64,000 bases of DNA from Drosophila pseudoobscura. Its lineage: Eukaryota > Arthropoda > Insecta > Diptera > Drosophilidae. Under the pieces are notes generated by a model. The model ran no database searches. It saw only the letters and a program-made list of their open reading frames with translations, and was not told the origin of the DNA. The DNA is taken from positions 16,201,501-16,265,500 of the forward strand of contig NC_046680.1 of the NCBI RefSeq assembly GCF_009870125.1, written 5' to 3'. Below, piece by piece: positions 36,127-50,300 of this stretch; the stretch's first letter is position 1; each line of letters begins with the position of its first letter. A program made the position numbers and the translations under genes.

Positions 36127-39100
36127 ATGATGAAACGCACCCGTGTCGACGAGGTGCAGTTCGGGACACGTCCCGGCCCACCAGCTCCGGGCGTTGTCGG
36201 TGTCGGAGTTGGAGTTACTGGCGTTGGCGTTGGCGTGGGTCCCACTTCCGGCGTCAGTGTCAGCGGCGGTGGCTCCGCCACCGTGGGCGTAAACACAGGC
36301 GTAACAATCGGCACTGTGGTACCAAGTGCGCACAGTGCCACCATTAGCGGCATCAGTTCCATACACCATCGCATCCTCACCCCACAGCATGGCGGTGCCC
36401 AGACCATAGCCTATCTGCCGTCCACCACGCCGACGGCAACAAATCTAAAAACAACGAGCTCAATTGTTGACAGCACCACCAGCGGCAGCATCAGCAGCAG
36501 CAGCATCAGCACCAGCACGAGCACAGGAGCAGCAGGAGCCCAGGTGGCCACTGTAGGAGTGGGAACAGTTGGAGGAACTGGTGCTGCAGGAGGAGGAGTG
36601 GTTGTATCCACCGGCAGCGCGGGCACACAAACACTGCAGTATACCACATGTGAGTATTTCTGTGATTCTTGTACATTTCTAGACATTACTGAAAGCATCC
36701 CTTTCACTTGCAGCCTACAGCGTGGCCTCCATTCAGGCTGGAGGAACTCTCAAGGGGAGCACAACGGTGGACGGTGCCAATACCGTGCAGATTCATGTGA
36801 CAGGAGGAGGAATGGTAGGAGGATCCGCTAACCCATCCATCGCCCAGACAGTCTCGAGCAGCTCGCAGACGGCAAGCAGCACCATACGGCAGCGTACAAT
36901 AAGCGGCACACAGACCGCGGCCAGTGCCGTCAGCAATCTCACATCGATGGCGCAGCAACAACAGACGCCTGGCAGTCTGCCCCAGACGGCCCAGACACCG
37001 CCGGCTGCTGCTGTTGCTGCAGCTGCTGTGGCGGCGGGAGGAAGCAGTACCCCACCGCAGGGACAGGGGTCTGGTGGCGGAAATGCCACGCCACGACTGA
37101 AGGTGGAGGATGCCCTCAGCTATCTGGATCAGGTGAAGTACCAGTATGCGGACCAGCCGCAGATTTACAACAACTTCCTCGACATCATGAAGGAGTTCAA
37201 GTCGCACTGCATCGACACCCCGGGGGTGATTGAGCGCGTCTCGACGCTCTTCAAGGGGCACACGGAGTTGATCTATGGCTTCAATATGTTCCTGCCGCCT
37301 GGCTACAAGATTGAGATCCATTCCGACGCCCTCGGCTGCTCGGTGCCGGTGGTATCTATGCCCTCGCCCCCCGGCGCACCCACCAGCACTGGGACTGTGC
37401 ATATGATAGCCGGCAGCCCCTTGGCCAGTGCCGGACATAACTTGAAGACCACCTTGACTGCCGCCGGAGTAGGGGCAGGAAGTGGAGCTGCCGCTGCGGC
37501 AGCCGTTGCACAAATCCAATCGGCAGGCGCCGTCAATCTGATGACCCATGGCGGTGCATCGCTCACCCAGACCACGATTCATGCCCTGCAGCAGGCCACG
37601 CCACCGCAGTCTCAGTCCCCGGGGCATGTCCATGTGAGCGTGACCAGCTCGCCGGCGCCAGCTGTTGTGGCCGTGCCTGGAGGAGGTCAGCCGCCGGGGG
37701 GTATCTCCGTGTCGGCGCACAACATGCCACAGAATTACTCGCGGGATCGAGAGCGGGCCACAATCACACCAACCGGTCAGGTGGTGGGTGCAGCGGCTCC
37801 TGCAGCAGCCAGCAGTATTGTTGTGGGCGGGGGTCCGCCCACTCCGAATTCCTTGAGTGAACTAAGTCCACACGGTGGTGCAGGAGCAGGCGCTGGTGGA
37901 GGAGCGGGTGCCCAGCAGCACAATCTGCATCACATACAGCAGGCGCATCAGTCGATACTCTTGGGCGAAACGGGGCAGCAGAATCAGCCCGTAGAGTTCA
38001 ATCACGCCATAACCTATGTAAATAAGATAAAGGTGAGAGAGAACAGACCAAGAGAATAGTCGAAATCGTTTGCTAATCTGTGTATTTCCATCCCGTTTAG
38101 AATCGTTTCCAAAACCAGCCGGCCAAGTACAAGAAATTCCTGGAGATTCTCCATGCGTATCAGAAGGAGCAGAAGGTCATGAAGGAGGGCAGCTTGAATC
38201 AGGGCAAAATGCTCACCGAACAGGAGGTCTACACACAGGTGGCCAAGCTCTTTGGCCAGGATGAGGATCTGTTGCGAGAATTTGGTCAATTCCTGCCCGA
38301 TGCCACCAATCATCAGTCGTCGGGTGGGGGCCAGTACATGGCCAAGGCCTCGTCGGTGCACTGCAATGATCACAGCAAGCAACAGCAACAGCAGCGTACC
38401 ACGGCCACCCTGAGTGGCGGGGCGCACATTACCATGTCGAGTGCCTCGCCAGCTCACAGCATTGGCTCCCCCCTCCATCTAAGTGGTGGGGGCACGCTCC
38501 CGCAGACGCTCGACAGTAGCGCCCATGCGGCGGCCATTGGCAATCTATCGGCGGTTAACACTAGCGTCAGCATCAAGACTTACAACAACAATCAGCAGCA
38601 GCAGCAGAACCATGTCATTGCTTCGCAACGGAATGACGTCCTCTTTGAGAAGGACTATCATGGTGTGTCCCCAGCCAGCCTGCAACAGCACCAGTCGCAC
38701 CATCGGGGAGCCGGCGTGCCCCATCATCATTTGGCGGGGACTCCCGGAGCGCCCAATATACGAGTCGGAGCCGGCGGCAGCGTCATGGTGGCCTTTGAGA
38801 AGGAGCATCGCAACAATCATCATGTACAGAAGTTCGTGGGAGGACACTCGCAGAACCAGAGCCTGTCGCATGGCCACAATGCCAAGAAGTCGCCCAGCTA
38901 TGGCCTCTCCTCGGTGATTGGATCCTTGCCGCACCTTTCGGACAATTCCCTAGACCGCAGCTCGCCGGGAATCAACTATGGTGCGACCGCTGTCTTGACC
39001 GCTATCCACCATGCGGGTCCGAATAACTCTGCAGCAGCCGCCGCCAGACGGCAGGTCGGCGAGGACGGTGGCCTGTATGGGAGCGGCGGAGCAGGCGGAC

Positions 39101-42100
39101 CGCCGCCGGCCAAGCGATCCAAGACCTTTTGCAGGGATGTCAGCTTCTCGGAGGCATCCAGCAAGTGCACCATCTCGGATGCGGCCTTTTTCGATAAGGT
39201 GCGCAAGGCACTGCGCAGTCCCGAGGTGTATGACAATTTCCTGCGATGTCTGACGCTATTTAATCAGGAAATTGTGTCCAAAGCGGAACTCCTGGGACTC
39301 GTCTCACCCTTCCTGATGAAGTTTCCCGATCTTCTACGCTGGTTCTCCGACTTTCTGGGCCCGCCCATTGGTTCGGGTCAGGGTCAGGGCCAGGGCCAGG
39401 TGGGAGGAGCAGGAGGCGCAGGACTTATCGATGGCATGCCCCTGGCGGCCACACAACGACAGGGCGGCAGCAGCAACAGCAGCTCCCATGATCGGGACCG
39501 CGAACGGGGCGGAAATCATCCCACGGCCGCCGAATATGTTCAAGATGTGGACCTGTCGGCGTGCAAGCGACTGGGCGCCTCCTACTGTGCCCTGCCGCAG
39601 TCGTCGGTACCGAAAAAGTGCAGCGGACGTACGGCCCTTTGTCGTGAGGTGCTCAACGACAAGTGGGTATCCTTTCCCACGTGGGCCAGTGAGGATTCCA
39701 CATTTGTCACGTCGCGCAAAACGCAGTTCGAAGAGACAATTTACAGGTAAGAAAGGACTCTCCTCCTCTTCCTTCAGTCCTGCCACACTGCACCAAACTG
39801 TGAAATAAGTCCGAAAATAATCCTCACGGGTGGGGCTATGGGGCTTTGGTGCTTTGGTTTTTCCTTTCCTTTCTTGGGACCTATTTCGTGGTGTCGGACA
39901 GACTCTTCTGTTTTAGTTTTTTCTTGGATCCTCTCTTGTTTCTGTTTCTGTTTCTTTGGCTTTCGTTTATTTGAATTAACCAATGCGCACGTGTTTCTAA
40001 ACAAAAGGAATATTCACAGAACGGAGGACGAGCGATTCGAGCTAGATCTGGTCATCGAGGTGAACAGTGCCACCATCCAGGTGCTGGAGGGTGTCAACAA
40101 GAAGATGTCGCGCATGTCCAGCGAGGAGTTGGCCAAGTTCCATTTGGATGACACTCTGGGCGGCACATCGCAGACGATACACCAGCGCGCCATTCATCGG
40201 ATATACGGCGACAAGTCGGGGGAGATAATCCAAGGCATGAAGAAGAACCCCTCGGTGGCCGTGCCCATTATCCTGAAACGGCTGAAAGTCAAGGAGGAGG
40301 AATGGCGGGATGCACAGAAGGTATGTCTCCAAAGCTAGTCCAACGGTCGAATATAAATCTTTAACCGCTCGTGACTTCCTTTTTTGCAGGGCTTCAACAA
40401 GCAGTGGCGCGAGCAGAACGAAAAGTATTATCTCAAGTCACTGGACCATCAGGCAATCAACTTCAAGCCCAACGACATGAAGGCCCTGCGCTCCAAGAGT
40501 CTGTTCAACGAGATCGAAACGCTGTACGATGAGCGGCACGATCAGGAGGATGATGCCATGGAACAGGCTGGACCCCATCTTGTGCTGCCCTACAAAGACA
40601 AGACCATACTGGATGATGCCGCGAATCTGTTGATCCATCATGTCAAGCGGCAGACGGGCATACAAAAGCAGGAGAAGCAGAAGATCAAGCAGATCATCCG
40701 ACAATTTGTGCCTGACCTGTTCTTTGCGCCGCGGCAGCCGCTCAGCGATGATGAGCGGGATGACGGTGAGTCCCCCCTCCCCCCCCTTTTATCTGTATCC
40801 TTTATCCAAGTATCCCCAGTAGCTATTAACCTCTAACCCCCCATCCCTCCAAATATGGGCATTTCCAAGAAAAGGTCCAACAAGACCCAACCATTTCAAA
40901 GTCAATTAAAACTTAAGTCATTTAATCAGTATAATTTGGAATTTCACTTTAAAACGTATTAAATTTAGCAACTGTTTATTTATTCAGTAATTTTTGCTGA
41001 TATTTATTCAGAATTTTTGGTATATTTTTCCTTAATTATTTAGATACGTAGTTATAAAGGATCTTCCATATAGTTTTTCTAACACTTCGATTATTTATCT
41101 AATTTAAAAAATAAATAAAAAATAAATTGTTTAAGCTCTAGTAAGATTCGGCTTCCCGCTGATAACAAAAAATATATAATTTGAAAAATTAACATTCAAT
41201 ATTTCAAAAATATCTTTAATGCGGTTCATTCTTTCAATTTTAAACCTTCTAAAAAATTATATTTGATATCAATTTGATGTTCTGGAAATGCCCATATTTA
41301 TATGGTTTCACCTCCGTTTTCTATTAATTTCAAGCACATTTGAATTATTGATTATTGTTTATTTAATTTATGTCGAATAGTATTTTAATATAGTGAATGT
41401 TTTTTCGTTTTCTTCTTTCTTTTTGGTTACGTAATTTAATATTAAAAAACAAACCACCAAAAACCACTGCAACCCACAACCACTTGTAACGTAATGAAAC
41501 ATCATATAACGATATCTGTAACTGATTAACCCCCACAAAAATGGAATGCACACCTACTGAACCACATCGAATATCGAATACCGTATCCCTATATCTATTA
41601 GCCTTTCCATTTTTGGCAGATGACAATATCAAAATGGACGTAGACCAGTCGCCGCTGGGTCGAGCCGACTCGGTGACTCGAAATACCAAGGGATCGCCCA
41701 GCGAGGGCGGATCCCCAGCATGCAGCACGGCGAGCACCAGCAGCAGTGCGGCGGCGGTTAAAAATGAAGCTGATGAGGTCAAGACAACGACGGGATCAAC
41801 AGCGACGACAGTATCTTCATCATCTACGACAACAACAACGACGACGACGACGTCCGCCAGCTCATCTACAGACGATGCAACGCCATCAACATCCACAGCG
41901 GCGGCAGTAACAGCAGCAGCAGCAGCAGCAGTTACATCTGGATTAGAGGCCAAGACAAAGGATGAGTCTGTGTCTAACCGAGATGAGGCAGCAGGCAGCA
42001 GTACCAGCACCAGCACAGGAAGCGTAGTGTCCAGTCCCAGGCCAGGACAAGATTCAGCAGCAGCAGCAGTAAATCCCAGCGATGTGGAAATCAAGCAAGA

Positions 42101-45100
42101 GCAACCACACTCTGACTTTGTCCATCCCAAGCTTTTGCCACAGCATGCACAGGGCCAGCATGAGGTGAGTTTTAACCAGACTGGACTGGGGACTCGCTGA
42201 TCCATAATGTATATATCGTTCCCCCTCCCAGGATGAATCCTACTCGCTTTTCTTTGCCTCCAACAACTGGTATCTGTTCCTGCGCTTACACGCGATTCTC
42301 TGCGATCGTCTTCATCATATGTACGAGCGGGCGCGTCTACTGGCCATCGAGGAGGAGCGTTGTCGGGTGAATCGGCGAGAGAGCACCGCCACCGCGCTGC
42401 GGCTCAAGCCCAAGCCCGAGGTTCAAGTGGAGGACTACTATCCCACCTTTCTGGATATGCTCAAGAATGTCCTAGACGGCAACATGGACTCGAACACGTT
42501 CGAGGACACGATGCGTGAAATGTTCGGCATTTACGCCTACGTATCCTTTACGCTGGACAAGGTATGTGGTGTAATATACATATGTAATTAGCGGACTATC
42601 TCGATTGCTAATCATTTGTTCTTCTCCCTGTGTTGCCAGGTTGTTTCGAACGCCGTTCGCCAGCTGCAGTATTGCGTCACTGAGCGAGCCGCCTTGGACT
42701 GCGTGGAGTTGTATGCCACCGAACAGCGGCGCGGCAGCACTGGCGGCTATTGCCGCGATGCCCACAAAACGTTCGACCGCGAGATGATGTATCAGCGCAA
42801 GGCGGAAAGCATGTTCAACGAAGAGAACTGCTTCAAGGTGTTCATCGTAAGTAGTGCTGGAAACCCTTACGCCAAAAAATACTTCTATAACGAATCGTGT
42901 GCGCTATCTTGCAGTACAAAATTAACTGTCGCGTTACCATCGAATTGCTCGACTCAGAGCCCGAAGAGGCGGACAAGCCGGCGCTGAAGGCCCAAAAGTT
43001 CAGCAAATACGTCGAGAGAGTAGCGAATCCAGGTCTCGGCGGTAGTGGCAGTGGGAATAGTGCAGCCCTGAGCAGCGACAACATTGTGGAAGAGTCCGAC
43101 ATCAAGACGGAGGAGGAGGATGAAAATGCCGAGGTGAGTGTTGGGCAGGAGGAGCTGGGCAGCAGCAGTATTTGAGCCAAAGCCAGAGCCAGAGCCGCTT
43201 TGCGTGTGTGCTGGAAGAGTGGTTAACCATGTTGTTTGTGTATTCTGTTATTCATTTATGTTTTATTTCCCGATTCGTATCCTCCTCTGTTGTGATTTAA
43301 GTACTTTTCACTGTACATACCATACTACACCATACCATAACATAACATAACAAAACATACATTGAACAAGTATAGTTTAGACCTTAGACCCACAAAAAAT
43401 GGACCGACTACTGAACCACCAACTCAACCAACCCACCTTCTGTATATATTAGTTTTGGTTAAGTCTGTTATCTGTTGTTGTATATCTATCTATCTGTCGC
43501 CTTTAGCCGTTGCACACGCTTAAGTTTTTTTCTCTTCTCGTTTTGCCAGGCTCGGGTGCACACATTTTTTGTTGTTGTTTGTTTAAATACTTTAAATACT
43601 CTTTTTTTTCGATATTTTGTTCAACTATATTCCGTTTGGATATCGTTTATCAACATGCCAATTGCCAACTTTTGCCAATCGCCCACATACATATCGATGA
43701 AAACAATCGATTGAAAAATACCAGAACAAACAAATTAAAAGCAATTAAAAAGAACGAGAAAATATTCACTAATCTAATTAATGCTTTTTTGCATTCTTTT
43801 CTCTCATTTTTTTCCAATTTATTTTTTCGTACCAGGTCAATTCCAAGGCTTGAAATAACAAAATAGTTTTGATAATTTCATTGAATAAGAAGAAGAAAAA
43901 GTCATATTGCAAAATGAAATAGTAATAAATGAATTTGTTTTTTGATTACCAGAACAAAACAAAAATACCAAAACTTACATCGCAATAGCAACCGTAACAC
44001 CAACAACCTTTTCACCCATCACACCCACACCCACATTCACACCGACACATGCATAAGAATGTAAAGAACCGTTCGTCCAAGCAATAACAAGCAACAATAA
44101 TGATGAGAAACCGAATTGTCACCCAAATAAATGTAGCACTTACCACCAACCCACCATACCATACCACACCACACCACACAACTCACGCATATACATAGAC
44201 ACCTGCCAACAAACATATTGTACATACCTAATGTAAAATAGTAGAACAACAACAATAGTTATAAACGTAGGCACGCGCTTGCATTTGTTTCTGATTTTGT
44301 TATGCCTTGAGTTTGTCTCCTTAGTGCTCTATCTCGGAGGTCAATAGGTCAGTCTCGCGTCGCGAAGATACTCTTCTCGGGCAGGTGAAAGAAAGACAGT
44401 GTGTGTGTGTGTGTGTTGGTTGGGAATGAGAGAGGATGAGGTGTGAGAAAAGGATACAAGATTGCGGTGTGAAGTTGTTCAGTTCCAGTGTTGAGCAGCC
44501 CTAAATTTTAGGGGCTTTGCGACACCACACATACATATGTATATGTAAATATTTATTATCGTGTTTTTATTGTATATAACATTTGGCGTCAACGTACATC
44601 GTACATATGTAATTAAGTGTAAAAGTTTAGTAGCTAATTTTGTAAAGGAAGAATAACAAGCCAAATAATGTCTTTTTAAATTAAATTAAACAGCAGTTCG
44701 GTAATAATTTTTATATATAGGAATTTAAGACAAACACACACGAGACTACAAATTACAAATGCCAACACCATAATTGTAAATGAAATCAAAACATAATACA
44801 GAATACAATCACCAAATGTGGATATTACCGGAGAGTGAAAAATCGAGAAAATATATATGGAGCAGCAGCCTATTATTAAATTAAATTAATTAATTGCACT
44901 TATTGATGGTCAAGAGGGTGCCTCTGAGGTGGGGTGAGGTTTAGTGCAGCTCAAAGAAAGCAGGTTCAGTAATTAAAATGTACTTAAGTCTTAAGCAAGG
45001 TAAGTGGTCGTCGCATCGTAGAACTACTCATCATCTCAATTGATTAGACGTAAATACTGTAAAAGATTAAGTTTACGTCCGAGTTGAGTTTTGTTGGTAT

Positions 45101-46523
45101 TATTGTACTATGTATATGTGTGTACTATGTAAATGTGATTCAGTTGCTCCGTAAATGTGTACGTGTCGATCTTTGGCTTGTCTGGCCTGGTACCACCTCT
45201 ACTACATCTGTTGTTTGACTTGTCTTTGTTTTTCCCCCCAACCCAACTCCTCTTTTTCCTCCTATGTATGTATTCCTCCTATCTCTTATGTAATGCTCAT
45301 TGTTAGTAGTGCTACACACACACACACGCCTCCACAAACACCTCCACACAAACACACACTCACAACAGACACAAACATACGCATACACAGCTTTAAGTAA
45401 TATTCGTAAAACTCTCTGTGGAAGCATGCTGCATTGCCCCTCAATTGCTGCCGGCAATTGCCATAATTATGGACAATCAGAACTAATCGTTGCCCCGTCC
45501 CCGTTCTCATTGCAGCATTCGCGAGGAGGAGGAGGAGGAGGAGCACCCAAGGCACGTTTCCTGCAGCGCAACAAGCGCAGGTCGCAGCTACACGAGGAGC
45601 AAGTGCGCCAGTTGTTTGATCAGAAGCGGAGCCGGAGTGAGCATGTGGCAGCCGCAGGAGCCTCCACGACTAACGCTGCTGAGGCAGGCTCTGAAGCCAA
45701 TTCAACCGGCAGCAGCACCAATAATAATAACAACAACAACAATAACAATTGGGGCAAGCGTCTGCCGGAGAGACTGGGAGCTCCACAGGTGGGCCTAGCC
45801 GAGCAGTACGCCTTCAACGATCGCGATGAGATCACCACAAATTCCAGCAACGGCCGTTGCTTTGTGACCAGCAAGAATCTCAAGCTACTCAAGTACGATG
45901 CAGTGCGTCGTGCCAAGAAGGTGAGTCATCGAACTCTACGAATAGCAGCAGAAGAGGCAGAAGTGTAACTCGTTTCCCTTTGTTCCCAACAGAGTCATTG
46001 CCGCGTCACTCAGGCGAAGTACGTGCGGTATCAGGCCTACGTCAACAATTGGCTGCAGCAGCACGTCAGCGAGCAACTGCAGCAGAACTGCAGCGATTGG
46101 CTGCTGGGAAAGACGGCGGATCAGATCAATGCCAGTGGTTGGGGTGCTACCTGTAAGACCAAGTCGCTGCAGCAGAAGGATACCTCCAAGACCCCCTACC
46201 GCGTGTACACGAGATATAAGGTCATTCAACTTGGCGGCAGTGCGACGGGCGGCGGCTCAGTTGGTGGTCTGATAGGCGGAACGGCTCCATCAGCAACCAC
46301 AGAAAACGCGGCAACAACATCAACTGTAACCACTGTGTTGGCCGCCGCCGTGTCCTCCACCCACCCAATAACCAATAGCAGCAGCAGTAGCAGCATTTTG
46401 TCAGGGGACTCGACCAACACCACCAATACCCCACAGCAGCATTGCAACAGTGCGGCAGCAGCAGCGGCAGCACCCACGAATGCCGCCGAGGCCCTGCAGC
46501 AGGTGCGTCCGATGGAAAGCTAA
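36127..46523 (+). CDS. Sin3A: Sin3A transcriptional corepressor scaffold
   Basis: Eleven coding exons: 36127-36649, 36714-38032, 38101-39746, 40020-40320, 40390-40765, 41620-42164, 42232-42561, 42640-42846, 42915-43133, 45516-45920, 45993-46523. They join in frame to 2,133 residues. Sin3A is the nuclear scaffold that brings the Rpd3/HDAC1 histone deacetylase complex to DNA-bound repressors. PAH1 lies at about residues 302-378, PAH2 at 600-682 (spanning the 38032/38101 junction) and PAH3 at 973-1034. The HDAC-interaction domain starts near 1097 and runs across the 39746/40020 junction; the conserved Sin3 C-terminal domain starts near 1571. Linkers are Gly/Ala/Thr/Gln-rich. The start [10 protein letters not shown] is preferred over an upstream in-frame ATG (36031) because it matches the fly protein. 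AATAAA at 46623-46628 is the likely poly(A) signal. Confidence 0.97.
40857..41293. mobile_element. possible MITE in a Sin3A intron
   Basis: The intron 40766-41619 is 854 nt, while several neighbouring Sin3A introns are only 60-80 nt. A 17-bp perfect inverted repeat, AAATATGGGCATTTCCA, lies at 40851-40867 and 41283-41299 around about 415 bp of very AT-rich DNA. If the termini are GGGCATTTCC..GGAAATGCCC, ATAT flanks both ends and could be a target duplication. There is no coding frame. It could also be an intronic stem unrelated to transposition. Confidence 0.4.
43134..43175 (+). CDS. Sin3A: alternative short C-terminus of Sin3A (donor read-through)
   Basis: If the donor at 43133/43134 is not used, the frame continues for 13 residues, [13 protein letters not shown], and stops at 43173-43175. 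D. melanogaster makes SIN3 isoforms that differ only at the C-terminus, so a short form ending here is plausible. Possible poly(A) signals follow in the 2.4-kb intron (AATAAA at 43924-43929). The short form would lack the roughly 311 residues encoded by the last two exons. Confidence 0.5.
   Translation: MSVGQEELGSSSI
43134..45515 (+). other. Sin3A: long penultimate-region intron of Sin3A
   Basis: This 2.38-kb AT-rich intron lies between the short-isoform stop and the long-isoform exons. It contains CA/GT runs (44,398-44,416; 45,315-45,330) and AACATAAC-type short repeats (43,335-43,360). No coding frame is recognised. It probably contains the 3' UTR and poly(A) site of the short isoform. Confidence 0.5.
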
Positions 46524-47388
46524 CCGGAGCGGACAGCAGGAGCAGCAAAAGGAGCAGGAGCATGGTCAGATTCTGCCTGCATATGACGATATAAAGATGC
46601 AATGGATGATTTGTCTGTATTCAATAAAAAAATTTAATTATAAATGTGATACCAGCCGCAGTTCGGCGCGGCTTTGGATATTGGATATATATTTCATCGA
46701 AACGAAACAAAGCTCTTTTCACATTGTACAAAAAGTCATTTAATCATAGGCGTTTTGCTCCAAAACGAGAATTTGATAGGCTTATAGCTTGCATAACTTT
46801 TAGCGTTAGAGTTCACCTATGGCAGCGCGCTTTGTTTTTTATAGAGGCGCTTGTTTTTATTGAGCTAGCATTAAGTCAGTGCCCCTTTCTACCCACTAAC
46901 GCAACCTAACTTGATAAGCCATATATATAGTATATACATATAGCTAAGGCACAGCAAACACATTGAGAAACGAGTTGTGCTAGTAATTAGATTTCAGAAC
47001 ACGTCTGTTTAGCGCTAAGATTTTATCTTTTACTTTTCCTACACATGTGTGACGTGACGTATTTTTATACAAAAGAAAGCCCAACAAAACAATCGCATCG
47101 CCCACACACAAACCTTGTACAATTCCTTGTGAATACTATTATATTATAGATATCTACGTGCTTAAGATCCCTAAAACTAAGTTGTATAAACGTAATGAGC
47201 AGATTAAAAGAGTTTATCAAAAGTGAAATGGCATTTGAAACGAGGAATCCAGCGATTACAAAGAAATAGAAATGTTTATTTGAAATAGTTATAACTTAAA
47301 ATGAACGGCGCACAGTGCACTACACTACAGTAGTATTCGACACACAATTAAAAACATTGTATTAAATACAAATGCATTTCTCCATACA
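46524..47388. other. convergent 3' UTRs of Sin3A and ClC-b
   Basis: Sin3A enters from the left, with AATAAA at 46623-46628. ClC-b enters from the right, with minus-strand AATAAA at 47280-47275, about 110 bp past its stop. The 650 bp between the two signals has no coding frame and may belong to a longer Sin3A 3' UTR form. Confidence 0.5.
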
Positions 47389-50300
47389 TCACTTGTAAAT
47401 GAAGTCCCGCCGCGTTATGATGCCAGCTATGCGATTCTCGTTGTTGATGACCAGCATGTGGCGCAGGCCCAAGGCCCGAAAGACTTGGAAGATCCTGGGC
47501 ACCGAGTCGTGCTGTAAGGCAAGACCAGCAGGAACAAAATGAAATAAAATGTATCTGTAACATGGCTAAAAATATTGTTCCGACTCACCGCATTGACGCG
47601 CACTGGTGATGGATTCATGAACATGGCCAGGTCCACTGTGTATCTTATTTTATCATCCAGTTTTCGAACGCTCTGGAAACGCAAGGAAATGATTGCAATG
47701 CCAATCCGACGGGTACTCTTTTTGCAGGTCATTAGTCCTTACCTCAATTGATGGATACCGTGGATAGACATCGCGAAACGTTTGTATTGAAGTATCTGGT
47801 AGCCAGAAACGACAGTTCTCCACATACAGAGACTTTAACAGGATGACAATTAGCTGCGAGCGCAAAACAATGCCACAGACCCGACCCTGAGAGCGATGAA
47901 CCTGCAGGCAATTCTGGATTAAATTAGTCTCACGGACAAGCAACTGTTTTCATAATCTTACGCCTTGGACATCATCCACAACGGGAAAACCATTGTGATC
48001 GCACTTCTTCAGCACATTGTAGATATAATGGGCGCTGTCGCGCAGCTTGATGCACACCACTGGACTGCTCAATATTTCGCGGGCTTTCAGCCCTTTATAT
48101 TGTGGAAGCGGCTCCCAGGGCAGAATGGGCACGTGATTCACCTCGATTTGGGTGTCGTAGATGCCCTCGTTGAAGTAATCGCCCACCCATTTGGCACTGA
48201 TGAGTGCAATGATCAGAGGGAAAAAGAACGATGTCTCCACGCCAGTGGTTTCCATCAGAATAACCGACAAGCTGATGGTCATGCGTAGAACACCACCCAG
48301 ATTGGCGGCAGCTCCGATCAAAGCATATTTCCCGGGATGCAAAAATTCCTGTTTTGTACACGGAAAGGATTAACTGACTGGACTGATGGAGCATGAGCGA
48401 CAGAGAACTTACAGTTTCAGGAAATAAATAGTACGTGACCATGGCGAAGAGACGTCCCCAAGCAGCGCCTACTAAAGCTGTTGGTATGAAGACACCCAGG
48501 GAGACGTTGAGGCCAAAGGTGGCACACGAGAGCACGTAATAGACAATCGTGAACATGGTCAGAGTGAGTATTTTGTGCGATCCTGAGAATAAGAGAAATT
48601 TAATATTTATATGGCACTAAGAAAAAAGGCACTAGCCCACCTGGTGGATCATGGAAAAGAGATCGGACTGTGGCCTCGGGCGTTTGAAACCAGAGTGCGG
48701 CCACTGCATTGTATTCATTGTCCTCGCAAAAGAGCTGAACAGGATGGATGGTTGGATCGTTACCCAGCGGCCGACAATCGTTGATAAAGTAAATCATCGT
48801 GCATGCCAGTGTAACGCCGAACATAGCCACCACAACGGCTTCGCACACCTTGCCAATCTTCCAGGGAATGTAACGTTTCCTAAATCCATTGATTTTTGTA
48901 TTCAGCGAATTCCAGGCGGCCCCTAGTAGGCCTCCGGTTATGCCCAACAGCATGAAGATCGGCAATTCAAAATAGTCGAATTTCAGGGGTTGATCGAACT
49001 TTCCCAAATTGAAGAGGCCGGTGAAGGTGAAATCGTTCAGACCGTGATATGTGGACAGAACAAGGTTCAGAGTAAAGACGCTAATGATTGAGGCAACGAG
49101 AGTGCGCCAGATGAGATTTTGGTTCCAGAAGCTGGCTGCTTCTTCCAACGAGAACAGCATGCCGCCAATGGGGGCGCCAAAGGCGGCCGAAACTCCAGCA
49201 GCACCGCCTCCCAGGACAAAGTCCCTCTTCTCGTGATCATCCCTGAAGGCCTTAAAGACGCGGAAATCCTTTACGAATGTGGTGCTTTTTCCCTGCGATA
49301 TGCCAGCGGCTACAACAGCGCCAGCGTGTATCATTGGCCCCTCCTTGCCGCCAGCCAAGCCGCCGACCACCGAGGTGATCACTCCAATAGCCTTCACTGC
49401 CAGGGTTTTGATGCGCACAATGCGTGGTATTTTCACGCCATTGAGGTAGCTCTTCACCTGCGGAATGCCACTGCCCGCCGTTATGGGTTCGATGTAGGTA
49501 ACCATGGCAGCTCCAAATGCCACGGGCACTACGCTCAAGAGAATCCAGTAGAGAAAAGGCACAACTAAATCGCCGCCCGTAAAGTCGGTCTGTGGAACAT
49601 TTTTCTCGACAGCTGCAAACATAAAATCATTTGAAGTAACCAAACCAATTAAGCAGTCTATCGTTACGTACAGGTCATGAGGAACATGTACTTCAGTTCG
49701 GAGAGTTCTTCGATGATAATGTCTATGGAGCAGGCAATAAGCGCTGTGATGATGCCAATTTGTATGAATATGATCCATCGTATGATATCTTTCCGCAGTG
49801 AGAACCGCTCCGTAAGCCTCTTTTTTTGTTCGTCTTGAAAAAGCTTATTTTCGCAAACTTCATAGTCTAAGCTCTGAAAATGCAATTTAGATTATGCATT
49901 GGCGATAGCACACGCCCACTGTCACTGTCAAACACAAACCCACCTCATAGTTGGGAGTAGATGCTGCTGCGGTCCGGGATCTTACACGGAAAATAGGTTC
50001 CGACTCAGCGTTATCCCGATCATTAGGTGGCAAATTTCCATTGACCGCCTGTAAATATTTAAAAGTGGATATAGAATTTCATTTATACTCGTACTTAGTG
50101 ATAAGCAATTAACTTTCACAAAAGCAGTGGATGATTCATCCGACTTTTCCCCCTTATTTTCAACTTACACTATTGCCTGAATATGAAGGGGTGTGATCTA
50201 GTAATGCGGGTAAGTCGTCGTCGTCCTTGTCTGGCATCAAAGTCCCCGAATTATTGTTACCTACGCCGACACCTGTACTCGGTGTTGGAATATCGTCGAT

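Noticed and set aside
38483-39808. Arg-rich plus-strand frames overlapping Sin3A exon 38101-39746
   Set aside because: These are alternative-frame shadows of the Sin3A coding sequence, with no family resemblance.
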